Shown here in pieces: positions 24,830-33,618 of a stretch of 64,000 bases of DNA. The position numbers were made by a program, and so were the translations under genes. This DNA is from Microcella sp. (GTDB taxonomy: Bacteria; Actinomycetota; Actinomycetes; Actinomycetales; Microbacteriaceae). The DNA is taken from positions 1,054,001 to 1,118,000 of the forward strand of contig NZ_CP075524.1 of NCBI RefSeq assembly GCF_025808395.1. Direction: 5' to 3'. Within the stretch, counting starts at the first letter, position 1, and each line of letters begins with the position of its first letter. Below the pieces are notes generated by a model. That model made no database searches and was not told where the DNA came from. It saw nothing but the letters and a program-made list of their open reading frames with translations.

Positions 24830-26233
24830 TCAGCGCATCGTATCGAGCACGCTGCGCAAGTCGTCGATCGTCGTGCGCGGGTTGACAATGGCGAAACGAG
24901 CGTTCGTGCGCCCCGAGTGCGAGCTCGGCACGACGAACGCATGCTGCTCATCGAGCAGACGATTCGACCAGTGAGCGTAGTCTCCGGCGCTCCACCCGAC
25001 GCGCTCGAACACCACGACCGAGAGCTGCGGTTCGCGCACCAGCCTCACGTGATCACTCGCGTCGATCTCGCGCGCGACGGCGTGCGCGAGCTCGATCGAC
25101 GCCGAGATCGCGTCGCGATAGGCCTGCGCACCGAACGTGGCGAGCGAGAACCAGAGCGGAAGACCGCGCGCGCGCCTGGTCAGTTGCACCGAGTAGTCAG
25201 AAGGATTGAACTCGCTCGACTCGGTGAGAGCATCCAAGTATTCGGCGTGCTGCGTGTGCGCCGCCCTCGCGATCTCGGGGTTGCGGTAGATGAGAGCGCA
25301 CGAATCGAACGGCGTGAACAGCCACTTGTGCGGGTCGACGATGAGCGAATCGGCGCGTTCGATGCCGGCGAAGCGCGGGCGAGCGATCGGCGTGAGAGCT
25401 GCGGCCAGGCCGTATGCCCCGTCGATGTGCAGCCAGAAGTCGTAGCGGTCTTTCAGCGCGGCGATCGACGCGATGTCGTCGACGATGCCGAAATTGGTCG
25501 ATCCGCCCGTCGCGACCACGGCGATCACGGCGTCGCCGTGCTCATCGAGGGCGTCGCGCACCTGGTCGCCATGCAGGCTGCCGCTGTCGCCCACAGGCAC
25601 CGCGACCACCTCGACATCCATGACCCGCGCGGCGCTCGCGATCGACGAATGCGCCTCAGCGCTGCACACGACGACCCACCGGTCGGGTCGGGGCTCGCCC
25701 GCCTCGAGGCGAGCACGAGCGGCGTGGTCGCGAGCGGCGACGAGCGCCGAGAGGTTGCCGATGGTGCCCCCCTGCACAAAGACACCGCGCGCCTCGACAG
25801 GCAGACCGAACTCGGCGGCGAGCCAGGCGAGCACCTCGTTCTCGGCGTAGACCGCGCCCGAGCCCTCGAGCCACGAACCGCCGTAGACCGCCGTCGCCGA
25901 CACGATGAGGTCGAACGCCGTCGCCGCCTTCGACGGAGCCGACGGGATGAACGAGAGATACCGAGGATGCTCGGTCGTGATGCACGACGGAGCCAGCACA
26001 TTCTCGAACAGTGCGAGCGCGCGACGGGCGCCCATACCGTCGTCAGAGATGCTGCCCCCGGCAAGGCGTCGCAACTCGGCTGGGGTGAACGGCTTGTCGA
26101 GAGGGGTGTCGTCGCTCAAGATTCGTCGACGAGCGTATTCGAGCACCATGTCGACGATCTGCGTGGTCTCGTCGCTCAGTGCATGCATGCGCACGGCGGG
26201 GTTGAGGGCATCTGCGGCCTGGCTGCGGCTCAC
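24830..26233 (-). CDS. PLP-dependent group II amino acid decarboxylase
   Basis: Cytosolic decarboxylase of 467 aa in the aromatic-L-amino-acid/glutamate decarboxylase family. The PLP lysine is in VDPHKWLF (about residue 303), the cofactor His in SAEAHSS, and the Asp in HIDGAYG. The PEGLM-type active-site loops of glutamate decarboxylase are not present. The substrate may be an aromatic amino acid, but this is not resolved. GTG 26233 has a GGAAGG site 8 nt upstream. It is monocistronic; tRNA-Ala lies about 120 bp upstream on the same strand. Confidence 0.88.
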   Translation of the reverse strand: MSRSQAADALNPAVRMHALSDETTQIVDMVLEYARRRILSDDTPLDKPFTPAELRRLAGGSISDDGMGARRALALFENVLAPSCITTEHPRYLSFIPSAPSKAATAFDLIVSATAVYGGSWLEGSGAVYAENEVLAWLAAEFGLPVEARGVFVQGGTIGNLSALVAARDHAARARLEAGEPRPDRWVVVCSAEAHSSIASAARVMDVEVVAVPVGDSGSLHGDQVRDALDEHGDAVIAVVATGGSTNFGIVDDIASIAALKDRYDFWLHIDGAYGLAAALTPIARPRFAGIERADSLIVDPHKWLFTPFDSCALIYRNPEIARAAHTQHAEYLDALTESSEFNPSDYSVQLTRRARGLPLWFSLATFGAQAYRDAISASIELAHAVAREIDASDHVRLVREPQLSVVVFERVGWSAGDYAHWSNRLLDEQHAFVVPSSHSGRTNARFAIVNPRTTIDDLRSVLDTMR

Positions 26234-26354
26234 GAAAGGTCCTTCCGAACCGGATCAGCACTGACACGTGCCGATCGTCCGACGCGCCGCCCCGCCACTC
26301 GGGCCAGCAGGCGCCGGATACGACGAATCCCGGCCGAGACCGGGATTCACATCG

Positions 26355-26430
26355 TGGTGGACCTGAGGGGACTCGAACCCCTGACCCCCTGCATGCCATG
26401 CAGGTGCGCTACCAGCTGCGCCACAGGCCC
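26355..26430 (-). tRNA. tRNA-Ala(GGC)
   Basis: A full cloverleaf can be drawn: acceptor GGGCCTG with CAGGTCC (one G-U), D-arm GCGC/GCGC, anticodon stem CCTGC/GCAGG with loop ATGGCAT giving anticodon GGC, and T-arm AGGGG/CCCCT with TTCGAGT. The 3' CCA is encoded (26357-26355). Anticodon GGC reads the GCC and GCT alanine codons. Confidence 0.97.
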
Positions 26431-26516
26431 GTGGCGACCGGCCCACGGGGCCGGAGACAACTCACCAAGAGTAGTACACGCCGGCACGCGCGACCAATTC
26501 GCGCTCGAGGCCGAAC

Positions 26517-26906
26517 TCAGTCAGCGCCGTCGGTCGCCGCGCCAGTGCCCACCGCGGTCAGCGGGATGGCGGGGCAGTCTTTCCAGAGTCGTTCGAGCGA
26601 GTAGAAGAGCCGCTCTTCTTCGTGGAACACGTGCACGACGATGTCGCCGAAGTCGAGCAGAATCCAGCGACCCTCAGCCCGCCCCTCACGGCGCAGCGGC
26701 TTGGCGCCGGCCTCGATCATGCGGTCTTCGACCTCAGAGGCGATCGCCTGAACATTGCGCTCATTGCGCCCCGTGACGAGCACGAAGACGTCGGTCAGCG
26801 GCAGCGGGCCAGACACGTCGAGAGCGACCACGTCGTCACCCTGCTTGGAGTCGGCCGCGCTCGCGGCGATCTGGGTGAGCGCGAGAGCGCGGTCAGAAGC
26901 GGTCAC
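26517..26906 (-). CDS. rsfS: ribosome silencing factor RsfS
   Basis: Small cytosolic factor (129 aa) that binds ribosomal protein L14 and prevents subunit joining when nutrients are short. Family landmarks are DVVALDVSGPLPLTDVFVLVTG (about 25-46), GRAEGRWILLDFGDIVVHVF (80-99) and the YSLERLWKDCP tail. The GTG start has AAAGGACACT just upstream. It is the last gene of the nadD-linked cluster, 34 nt after the Pro-rich protein gene. Identity is clear. Confidence 0.96.
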   Translation of the reverse strand: MTASDRALALTQIAASAADSKQGDDVVALDVSGPLPLTDVFVLVTGRNERNVQAIASEVEDRMIEAGAKPLRREGRAEGRWILLDFGDIVVHVFHEEERLFYSLERLWKDCPAIPLTAVGTGAATDGAD

Positions 26907-26940
26907 AGTGTCCTTTGGTGAAAACGAGAGAGCGGAGCAC

Positions 26941-28206
26941 TCAGAATAGCCCGTTGACCGCCGCGACGACGAAGAGGCCGATGGCGACCACCGCCATGAC
27001 GACGGTCGTGGCGACGAGCACAGTGGTGACGACGTTGCTGGTCGAACGCTTGCCCGTCATCACGGTGTGCGTGCCCGTGTGGCTGCTGACCGCCTTGAGG
27101 GCGCTTACCGGAGCGGAATCAGGAGCAGCCACCTCGTGGTCTCCCGGCTCGAACAGGTCATCGATATCGGGGCTGTCGTGCATGGTCGGCACGGTTCCCG
27201 TCGACGACACCACTCGCGACACGTCGATCATGCCCGTCACGATGATCTCACCGGTTCCGGCCACCGGCCCCGCGATGCTGCCCGTGGGCATCTCCGGAAG
27301 CACGAGCGCATTGGTGTTGAGCGCCGCCGTCGACCCGACCTCGCGGCTGAACGTGTTCTCGAAGGGGTCGTCGGCGTCGTGAATGCCCACCGACCAGTGC
27401 GAGCCGGTCGAGACGGGCACGACGGGCGCTGCAGGCGCGGCCGGTGCGACGGGCGCTGATTCGAGCAGGGCCGCCTCGACCGGGGCAGGCTCGATCGGCG
27501 CAGCCTCCATCGGCGCAGCCTCGACCGGCGCAGGCTCGATCGTGGCGTGCACCACGCCGTCGTCGTCATGCGTCGGCGCGACAGGGGCGGCAGGCGCAGC
27601 GGGCGCTGCCTCCGTCACCGAGAAGGCGGGCTGCTCGGCGATGGTCTGCGCGGCGCGGCTCTCGCGCAGCTCACGCCGCGACCGCGTCTGCTCGAGCGCG
27701 CCGAGACCCTGCGCGGGCGGCACGATGACGTGCACGGGCGCAGGCTCGACGGGCGGCTCAGACCGCGGCGCAGCATCCGGTCGCGGTGTGAGCTGGGTGT
27801 GGTACTCGAGCGGGGCGTCGAACGCCTCTCGAGGCTCGACCCGTGGCGCCTCGGCGGGCACCTCTGCTGGGGGGCGGAAGTCTCGACGGCGCACCTGCTG
27901 CACCGGATACGCGGGAGGAGCGGCGGGCACGAACGCCGGGGCGACGGGCGCCGGAGGAGCGGTCGGAGACACGAGAGAGGGCGGCGCGTCGTCGTAGTGC
28001 GGCACGCGGGGGCGCACCTCGGTGCGATAGGCGATATCGCTCGGAGCCGACGACGGAACAGACACGGGCGCGCTGCCGCGGCGACCGTCTGGCGCCTCGG
28101 CACCCTCACCGGGCCGAGCGAAGACCTCAACGCCCTCGTGGTGCGCCGCTTGCTCAGCCAGCCGTGCGGCGCGGCGGCTGAGCGGCGGATCGTTCGGGCT
28201 AGTCAT
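26941..28206 (-). CDS. Pro/Ala-rich membrane protein, unknown function
   Basis: A 421-aa protein dominated by disordered Pro-, Ala-, Val- and Glu-rich sequence with one C-terminal transmembrane helix (about 393-417), so it is tail-anchored with the bulk probably cytosolic. The region near 225-260 repeats EAAP/EPAP units. The N-terminus begins LSRRAARLAEQAAHHEG, a short basic helix. The start overlaps the nadD stop (ATGA), showing coupling. Similar proteins between nadD and rsfS seem typical of related actinobacteria, but no function is known to me. Confidence 0.72.
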   Translation of the reverse strand: MTSPNDPPLSRRAARLAEQAAHHEGVEVFARPGEGAEAPDGRRGSAPVSVPSSAPSDIAYRTEVRPRVPHYDDAPPSLVSPTAPPAPVAPAFVPAAPPAYPVQQVRRRDFRPPAEVPAEAPRVEPREAFDAPLEYHTQLTPRPDAAPRSEPPVEPAPVHVIVPPAQGLGALEQTRSRRELRESRAAQTIAEQPAFSVTEAAPAAPAAPVAPTHDDDGVVHATIEPAPVEAAPMEAAPIEPAPVEAALLESAPVAPAAPAAPVVPVSTGSHWSVGIHDADDPFENTFSREVGSTAALNTNALVLPEMPTGSIAGPVAGTGEIIVTGMIDVSRVVSSTGTVPTMHDSPDIDDLFEPGDHEVAAPDSAPVSALKAVSSHTGTHTVMTGKRSTSNVVTTVLVATTVVMAVVAIGLFVVAAVNGLF

Positions 28207-28805
28207 GATGAAGTGCTCCGGTACAGCTGGTGCTTCGCGATGTACTGCACCACACCGTCAGGCACCAAGTACCAGACCGGAAAGCCCTGCTCGACGCGGC
28301 GACGGCAGTCGGTAGACGAAATGGCCAGCGCGGGAATCTCGAGCAAGCTTACGTCGCGGTGCGGCAATGCGCTAATGCTGAGCGCGTGCCCTGGTCGACT
28401 CACAGCCACGAAGTTCGCCAGCTGCCACAGCTCGTCGACATCTTTCCAGTCGAGAATCTGCGCGATCGCGTCGGCTCCTGAGATGAAGAACAGATCGGCA
28501 TCAGGATGCTCGGCTCGAAGATCACGCAGGGTATCGATCGTGTACGTCGGGCCGTCTCGGTCGATGTCGACCCGACTGACGCGGAACCTCGGGTTCGAGG
28601 CCGTCGCGATGACGGTCATGAGATACCGATGCTCGCTGTGCGTCACCCCGCGCTTCTGGTAGGGCTCACCCGTCGGCACGAACACGACCTCGTCGAGATC
28701 GAACGCCTGCGCGACCTCGCTGCCCGCCACCAGGTGACCGTGGTGAATCGGGTCGAAGGTGCCGCCCATGATGCCGATGCGCTCACGCTTCGCGACCGTC
28801 ATCAT
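28203..28805 (-). CDS. nadD: nicotinate-nucleotide adenylyltransferase
   Basis: Enzyme of 200 aa that adenylates nicotinate mononucleotide to deamido-NAD in NAD synthesis. The nucleotidyltransferase motif GGTFDPIHHGHL (about 14-25) and the C-terminal ISSTDCR (variant of ISSTxIR) are visible. Two adjacent ATG codons make the exact start uncertain by one residue. It sits in the obg-proBA-nadD-rsfS cluster usual for Actinobacteria and overlaps the next gene by 4 nt. Confidence 0.96.
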   Translation of the reverse strand: MMTVAKRERIGIMGGTFDPIHHGHLVAGSEVAQAFDLDEVVFVPTGEPYQKRGVTHSEHRYLMTVIATASNPRFRVSRVDIDRDGPTYTIDTLRDLRAEHPDADLFFISGADAIAQILDWKDVDELWQLANFVAVSRPGHALSISALPHRDVSLLEIPALAISSTDCRRRVEQGFPVWYLVPDGVVQYIAKHQLYRSTSS

Positions 28806-28836
28806 GGTGTCAGCGCCGCAGAAGCCGTGGTCGGGC

Positions 28837-29028
28837 TCAGTGACCTGCGGAGTTTCCGCTCGACTTCTTGTGGCTGTGGCGGTTCGCGACGTCGCGGTAG
28901 GCGAAGGTGACGAGACCCATCATGATGAAGACGAGCGCCGCGACACCGGCGATGACCTCGGCGGGCGCGACGAGCGGTGCGAGTTCTTCTTCAGAGGCGA
29001 GAATGACACTGGCCAGCGTCGTCAGCAT
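28837..29028 (-). CDS. 63-aa membrane protein in the proA-nadD interval
   Basis: A 63-aa protein with one strong transmembrane helix (about 22-43), an acidic N-terminus (EEE) and a basic, His-containing C-terminal tail. No domain is recognised. A GGGAG site precedes the ATG at good spacing, and codon use matches its neighbours, supporting a real gene. It lies 49 bp after proA and 31 bp before nadD on the same strand. Confidence 0.75.
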   Translation of the reverse strand: MLTTLASVILASEEELAPLVAPAEVIAGVAALVFIMMGLVTFAYRDVANRHSHKKSSGNSAGH

Positions 29029-29077
29029 GCAGAACTCCCGGGGTCGTTTCGATCGAGTAACACCAATCTACCGCGAA

Positions 29078-30334
29078 TCATGCGCGCACCTGCCCATCGC
29101 CGCGCACGATCCACTTGGTGCTCGTGAGCTCGGGCAGGCCCATCGGCCCCCGAGCGTGCAGTTTCTGCGTCGAGATTCCGACCTCGGCGCCGAAGCCGAA
29201 CTCACCGCCGTCGCTGAACCGCGTCGACGCGTTCACCATCACCACCGCCGAGTCAACCTCGGCCAGAAACCGCTCGGCGTTGGCCATGTCGCGCGTGATG
29301 ATCGACTCGGTGTGCTGCGTCGAATAGCGGCGGATGTGCTCGAGCGCAGCATCCACATCGTCGACGATCGCCACCGACAGCTCGAGAGCCATGTGCTCTG
29401 TGGCGAAATCGGTGTCGTCGGCCGCCTCGAGAGAAGCGTCGATCTCGCGTGCCCGCTCGTCGCCTCGCACGACGACCCCGGATGCCCGCAGAGCGTCGAT
29501 CACCGGTGGCAGCACTCGCGGCGCCGCCTCACGGTGCACGAGCACCGTCTCGACCGCGTTGCAGACGCTCGGCCGCTGCACCTTCGCGTTGTGCACGATC
29601 TCGACAGCCATCGCCTCGTCGGCACTCGCATCGAGGAAGATGTGCACGACACCGGCGCCCGTCTCGATGACGGGCACGGTCGAGTCGCGAACCACCGTCT
29701 GGATGAGGTCGGCGCTGCCGCGCGGAATCAGCACATCGATGAACCCGCGAGCTCGCATGAGCGCCGTCGCGCCCGCCCTACCGTGCTCGTCGATCGTCTG
29801 CACGGCCGTGCGCGGCAGCCCGCAGTCATCGAGAGCGCCCTGCAGGGTCGACACGAGCATGCGGTTCGAGTTCTCGGCAGCGCTGCCGCCGCGCAGCACG
29901 ACCGCGTTGCCGCTCTTCAGCGCGAGAGCGGCGATGTCGACCGTGACATTCGGTCTCGCCTCGTAGATGGCGCCGACGACGCCGAACGGCACGCGCACTT
30001 CGCTCAGCTGGATTCCGTTCGGCAGGCGCGAACCGCGCACCACGGTGCCGACCGGGTCGGGCAGCGCGATGACGTCGCGCACGGCCGTGGCCAGGGCGCG
30101 AACTCGCGCCTCGTCGAGTCGCAGTCGATCTCGTAGGCCCGCAGAGAGCCCGTTCTGCTCACCGCGCTCGAGATCGAGGGCGTTCGCCTCGACGATCGCG
30201 TCGATCGACGACTCGAGTGCCGTCGCGATCGCGTCGAGCGCGGCGTTCTTGCGCGCAGTCGTGAGCGTGGCGACAACGCGAGATGCGGCCTTCGCGGCCG
30301 CGAGCTGATCGTCGAGCAGGCCGGGCGAAGACAT
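29078..30334 (-). CDS. proA: glutamate-5-semialdehyde dehydrogenase (gamma-glutamyl phosphate reductase)
   Basis: Second enzyme of proline synthesis (418 aa), reducing gamma-glutamyl phosphate with NADPH. The catalytic Cys is in RPSVCNAVETVLVH, with the NADP-binding segment VRGGSAAENSNR and the C-terminal FSDGGEFGFGAEVGISTQKLHARGP block of ProA. The ATG at 30334 is 4 nt after the proB stop with no clear ribosome-binding site; a TAGACT box lies 6 nt upstream inside the proB end, so an internal leaderless transcript is possible. Confidence 0.97.
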   Translation of the reverse strand: MSSPGLLDDQLAAAKAASRVVATLTTARKNAALDAIATALESSIDAIVEANALDLERGEQNGLSAGLRDRLRLDEARVRALATAVRDVIALPDPVGTVVRGSRLPNGIQLSEVRVPFGVVGAIYEARPNVTVDIAALALKSGNAVVLRGGSAAENSNRMLVSTLQGALDDCGLPRTAVQTIDEHGRAGATALMRARGFIDVLIPRGSADLIQTVVRDSTVPVIETGAGVVHIFLDASADEAMAVEIVHNAKVQRPSVCNAVETVLVHREAAPRVLPPVIDALRASGVVVRGDERAREIDASLEAADDTDFATEHMALELSVAIVDDVDAALEHIRRYSTQHTESIITRDMANAERFLAEVDSAVVMVNASTRFSDGGEFGFGAEVGISTQKLHARGPMGLPELTSTKWIVRGDGQVRA

Positions 30335-30338
30335 GCAG

Positions 30339-31142
30339 TCAGTCTACCGGCGCGGCCTCGAACCAGGTTCCGACCTCGTCGCCGCGCAGCGCCTCGGCGA
30401 CGAGCGTCGTCGACGTGAGCACGACCGGAACACCGCTCTCGACAGCGAGGCGTGCTGCTGCGATCTTCGTGCCGGCGCCGCCCGTGCCGACGCCGGCCGA
30501 GCCGATGTCGCCGAGCTCGACGCCGCTGAGATCGTCATCGTGGGCGACGAAGTCGATGCGCTCGGCTCCGGGCTCTGCGGGGGGCTTCGTGTAGAGGGCG
30601 TCGACGTCGCTCAGCAACACGAGCAGATCGGCCGACACGAGCTCGCTGACGAGTCCGGCGAGCCGGTCGTTGTCGCCGAAACGGATCTCTTGCGTCGCGA
30701 CCGTGTCATTCTCATTGACGATCACCAGGATGCGCAGGCCGAGCAGGCGCTCGAGAGCGCGCTGCGCGTTGCTGCGTGGAGTGGCGTGCTCGAGATCAGT
30801 CGCAGTCAGCAGCACCTGGCCGGCGACGATGCCATAGCGGTCGAGGCTGTCTTGGTAGCGGTGGATGAGCGCATTCTGACCGACAGCAGCCGCCGCCTGC
30901 TGCGTCGCCAGATCGAGCGGCCGAGAGTCGAGACGCAGGAAGGGCATGCCGGTGGCAATGGCCCCCGACGAGACGAGCACGACCTCGACACCTCGAGCGT
31001 GCGCCGCCGCGAGCGCATCGACGAGGGGTGCGATCTGGCCGGAGTTGTCGCCACTGATCGACGACGAACCCACCTTCACCACGACTCGTCGCGCGCGCGT
31101 CACGGCATCACGGCGACCCCTCGAGGCGCCCCCTTCAGTCAT
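30339..31142 (-). CDS. proB: glutamate 5-kinase without PUA domain
   Basis: First enzyme of proline synthesis (267 aa), phosphorylating glutamate. The amino-acid-kinase fold shows VVVKVGSSSI at the N-terminus, VLVSSGAIATG, and NENDTVATQEIRFGDNDRL. It ends soon after the kinase domain, so the C-terminal PUA domain found in the roughly 370-aa E. coli enzyme is absent. ATG 31142 overlaps the obgE stop by 8 nt and gives a normal N-terminus; a longer frame upstream is only obgE in another frame. Confidence 0.95.
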   Translation of the reverse strand: MTEGGASRGRRDAVTRARRVVVKVGSSSISGDNSGQIAPLVDALAAAHARGVEVVLVSSGAIATGMPFLRLDSRPLDLATQQAAAAVGQNALIHRYQDSLDRYGIVAGQVLLTATDLEHATPRSNAQRALERLLGLRILVIVNENDTVATQEIRFGDNDRLAGLVSELVSADLLVLLSDVDALYTKPPAEPGAERIDFVAHDDDLSGVELGDIGSAGVGTGGAGTKIAAARLAVESGVPVVLTSTTLVAEALRGDEVGTWFEAAPVD

Positions 31143-32646
31143 CGTCGCCTTCCTTCCACATTCCTGCCTCGCGCTCGGCTTCCAACTCGGCGCGTGCCGC
31201 TGCCTTCGCATCCATGCGCTCGTGATACGTCTGACGCCGCTGACTCGTCGTCGGGCGGTTGAGCGCGTCGAGGCGCGGGTCGGTGCCGCGGGGCGCCGTC
31301 ATGAGTTCGGCGGCGCTCGTCAACGTGGGCTCCCAATCGAAGATCACGCCGTCGGCAGGGCCGATCACCACGGTCGCACCTGCCACGGCGCCCGCCTGGA
31401 AGAGAGCATCCTCAATACCGATCTTGGCCAGCCGATCGGCAAGGTACCCCACCGCTTCGTCGTTGCGGAAGTCTGTCTGCTGCACCCACCGCTCGGGCTT
31501 CGCACCCAGAATTCGATAGATCGGCCCGTCGCTGCCGCCCTCGACGGCGATGCGGAACTCTTCGGTGTCGACCGGCTTCGGCCGCAGCACGATGCGCTCG
31601 CGCACCGTCGCCTCGGCCGCCTTCGCAGCGCGGTCAGACTCGACGAGCTCAGCCAGAGCGAACGTCAGAGGCCGCAGGCCCTCGCGGCTGACAGCACTGA
31701 TGTCGAAGACCCGATAACCCCGCGCCTCAAGCTCGGGGCGCACCAGGTCGGCGAGATCGCGCGCCTCGGGCACGTCGAGCTTGTTGAGGGCGATCAGCTG
31801 CGGGCGATCGAGCAGCGGCACCTGACCGTCGGGAACCGGGTAGGCGGCCAACTCGGCGAGAATCACATCGAGGTCGCTGATCGGGTCGCGGCCGGGGTCG
31901 AGGGTGGCGCAGTCGAGCACGTGCAGCAGGGCGCTGCAGCGCTCGACGTGACGCAAGAACTCGAGGCCGAGCCCCTTGCCCTCGCTCGCGCCCTCGATCA
32001 GCCCGGGAACATCGGCGACGGTGAACCGGGTGTCACCCGACTCGACGACACCCAGATTCGGGTGCAGGGTCGTGAACGGGTAGTCGGCGATCTTCGGCTT
32101 CGCGGCGGAGATCGCAGCCACGAGACTCGACTTGCCGGCGCTCGGGTAGCCGACGAGCGCCACATCGGCGACCGTCTTGAGCTCGAGAACGATGTCGCCC
32201 TGCCAGCCCTCGGTGCCGAGCAGGGCGAAACCGGGAGCCTTGCGCTTGGTCGTCGCGAGCGACGCGTTGCCGAGACCGCCCTGGCCGCCAGGAGCGACGA
32301 CGATGCGCATGCCCGGTTCGGTCAAGTCGGCGAGCTCGGTGCCATCGGCATCGCGCACGACAGTGCCGACAGGAACAGGCAAGACCAGAGGGCCGCCGCT
32401 GAAGCCTGAACGGTTGTCGCCCATGCCCGGGCCGCCGTTGTCGCTCGAACGGTGCGGACGACGGTGGTACGGCAGCAGGGTGGTCTCCTGAGGGTCGGCG
32501 ACGAGCACGATGTCGCCGCCGTCGCCGCCATTGCCGCCGTCAGGCCCGGCGAGGGGCTTGAACTTCTCGCGACGCACCGAGACGCAGCCGTGGCCGCCGC
32601 TCCCTGCGCGCAGGTGAAGAGTCACACGGTCGACGAACGTCGCCAT
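31135..32646 (-). CDS. obgE: GTPase ObgE/CgtA
   Basis: Essential GTPase (503 aa) tied to 50S assembly and stress control. The glycine-rich Obg fold occupies about 1-158. The G domain follows with P-loop GYPSAGKSSLV, DVPGLIEGASEGKGLG (G3), NKLD (G4) and ISAVSREG (G5). The OCT domain (about 340-430) is present, then a tail rich in Arg, Glu and Ala. The ATG follows an AGAAGGAGGCACC-type strong site. It lies downstream of rpmA behind a hairpin. Confidence 0.97.
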   Translation of the reverse strand: MATFVDRVTLHLRAGSGGHGCVSVRREKFKPLAGPDGGNGGDGGDIVLVADPQETTLLPYHRRPHRSSDNGGPGMGDNRSGFSGGPLVLPVPVGTVVRDADGTELADLTEPGMRIVVAPGGQGGLGNASLATTKRKAPGFALLGTEGWQGDIVLELKTVADVALVGYPSAGKSSLVAAISAAKPKIADYPFTTLHPNLGVVESGDTRFTVADVPGLIEGASEGKGLGLEFLRHVERCSALLHVLDCATLDPGRDPISDLDVILAELAAYPVPDGQVPLLDRPQLIALNKLDVPEARDLADLVRPELEARGYRVFDISAVSREGLRPLTFALAELVESDRAAKAAEATVRERIVLRPKPVDTEEFRIAVEGGSDGPIYRILGAKPERWVQQTDFRNDEAVGYLADRLAKIGIEDALFQAGAVAGATVVIGPADGVIFDWEPTLTSAAELMTAPRGTDPRLDALNRPTTSQRRQTYHERMDAKAAARAELEAEREAGMWKEGDDD

Positions 32647-32726
32647 GATGGTGCCTCCTTCTGCTCTGCCGCGCCAGTCGACGTTCGATGTCGGTGCTGA
32701 TCACAACCGTGCTGTTCAACGGCGAA

Positions 32727-32748
32727 GGGGCGGGCCGAAGCCCGCCCC
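32727..32748 (-). terminator. hairpin after rpmA
   Basis: A 9-bp G+C-rich perfect stem (32727-32735 with 32740-32748) closes a CGAA tetraloop (TTCG on the minus strand). It is 22 bp after the rpmA stop and may attenuate read-through into obgE. The T-tract is short. Confidence 0.7.
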
Positions 32749-32770
32749 TCGCGTGAGTCTGTGCAGTGCG

Positions 32771-33022
32771 TTATGCGCTGACGATGTTGACGACCTTGCG
32801 GCCGCCCTTCTGGCCGAACTCGACCGAACCGGCCGCGAGTGCGAACAGGGTGTCGTCGCCACCGCGGCCGACGTTCGCCCCGGGGTGAAAGTGAGTGCCG
32901 CGCTGACGCACAAGAATCTCGCCAGCCTTGACGACCTGACCGCCGAAGCGCTTCACGCCGAGGTACTGGGGGTTCGAGTCACGACCGTTGCGGGTGGACG
33001 ATGCGCCCTTTTTGTGTGCCAT
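32771..33022 (-). CDS. rpmA: 50S ribosomal protein L27
   Basis: Ribosomal protein bL27 (83 aa), whose N-terminal tail reaches the peptidyl-transferase centre. It begins MAHKKGASSTRNGRDSNPQY, the standard L27 N-terminus without a cleavable leader, and contains RQRGTHFHPGANVGRGGDDTLFA. It lies 18 nt after rplU in the same operon. Confidence 0.98.
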   Translation of the reverse strand: MAHKKGASSTRNGRDSNPQYLGVKRFGGQVVKAGEILVRQRGTHFHPGANVGRGGDDTLFALAAGSVEFGQKGGRKVVNIVSA

Positions 33023-33040
33023 GTCTTGTCGCGACCCTTC

Positions 33041-33349
33041 TTACTTGATGCCGGTGATCTTGACGCGGGTCAGATCAGCGCGGAAACCCTGACGCTTCTT
33101 GTACCCGGTCTTGTTCTTGAACTTCTGAATGACGATCTTCGGGCCGCGGAGGTCGTTCAGCACCTCGGCGGTCACCGTGATCTTCGCGAGCTTCTTGGCG
33201 TCGGTCGTGACCGTGTCGCCGTCGACGTGCAGAACCGGGGTCAACTGAATAGTGCCGTCTTCGCCCGCCTTGACGCGATCGAGCACGACAACCGTGCCGA
33301 CCTCGACCTTCTCTTGCCGCCCACCGGCGCGCACCACTGCGTAGACCAC
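33041..33349 (-). CDS. rplU: 50S ribosomal protein L21
   Basis: Ribosomal protein bL21 (102 aa). The N-terminus VYAVVRAGGRQEKVEVG and C-terminal FKNKTGYKKRQGFRADLTRVKI match the family. The GTG start is preceded by AAAGGTGA. A promoter with TTGACC (33493-33488), 18-bp spacer and TATTCT (33469-33464) lies about 115 bp upstream, leaving a leader of about 108 nt. Confidence 0.98.
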   Translation of the reverse strand: MVYAVVRAGGRQEKVEVGTVVVLDRVKAGEDGTIQLTPVLHVDGDTVTTDAKKLAKITVTAEVLNDLRGPKIVIQKFKNKTGYKKRQGFRADLTRVKITGIK

Positions 33350-33463
33350 GTTTCACCTTTGCTCTGTTATCACGACAACTTCTCGCCCGCACGAATCGTC
33401 GTGAGTGAGAAATCTTGAGGGAGGGTACTGGCGCGGGCGCAGCCCAGCGCACACCAACGGTCA

Positions 33464-33493
33464 AGAATAGCCGACGCGACGAGACCCGGTCAA
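33464..33493 (-). promoter_or_regulatory. promoter of rplU-rpmA
   Basis: TTGACC, 18 bp, TATTCT on the minus strand is the best sigma70-type promoter in the window. It would start a transcript near 33457 with a leader of about 108 nt, long enough for autoregulatory structure. The rest of the 33350-33664 interval holds a hairpin (33527-33548) and the LexA-like box. Confidence 0.7.
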
Positions 33494-33526
33494 ACTGGTG
33501 GGGCGCGCGTCGCGCTCTCTTCTGGC

Positions 33527-33548
33527 GGCCCGCCTCGACTGGCGGGCC
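33527..33548. repeat. 8-bp stem hairpin upstream of the HNH gene
   Basis: GGCCCGCC and GGCGGGCC flank a 6-base loop. It lies between two divergent promoters and has no T-tract. It may be a remnant terminator; no role is shown. Confidence 0.4.
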
Positions 33549-33618
33549 CGCCGTGCTCGCCCGCCACCTCCATGAGCTCTGTCCACAGGTGGTGCTCGTG
33601 CCGTCTGCGTGTCGGTGG

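Noticed and set aside
24500..26776. 758-aa open frame on the plus strand
   Set aside because: It runs antisense across the propeller gene, the decarboxylase, tRNA-Ala and rsfS; its translation is Arg/His/Asp-rich and matches no family.
33350..33463. L21 leader riboregulator
   Set aside because: The leader is long enough, but I could not draw a conserved structure with confidence by eye; covariation analysis would be decisive.
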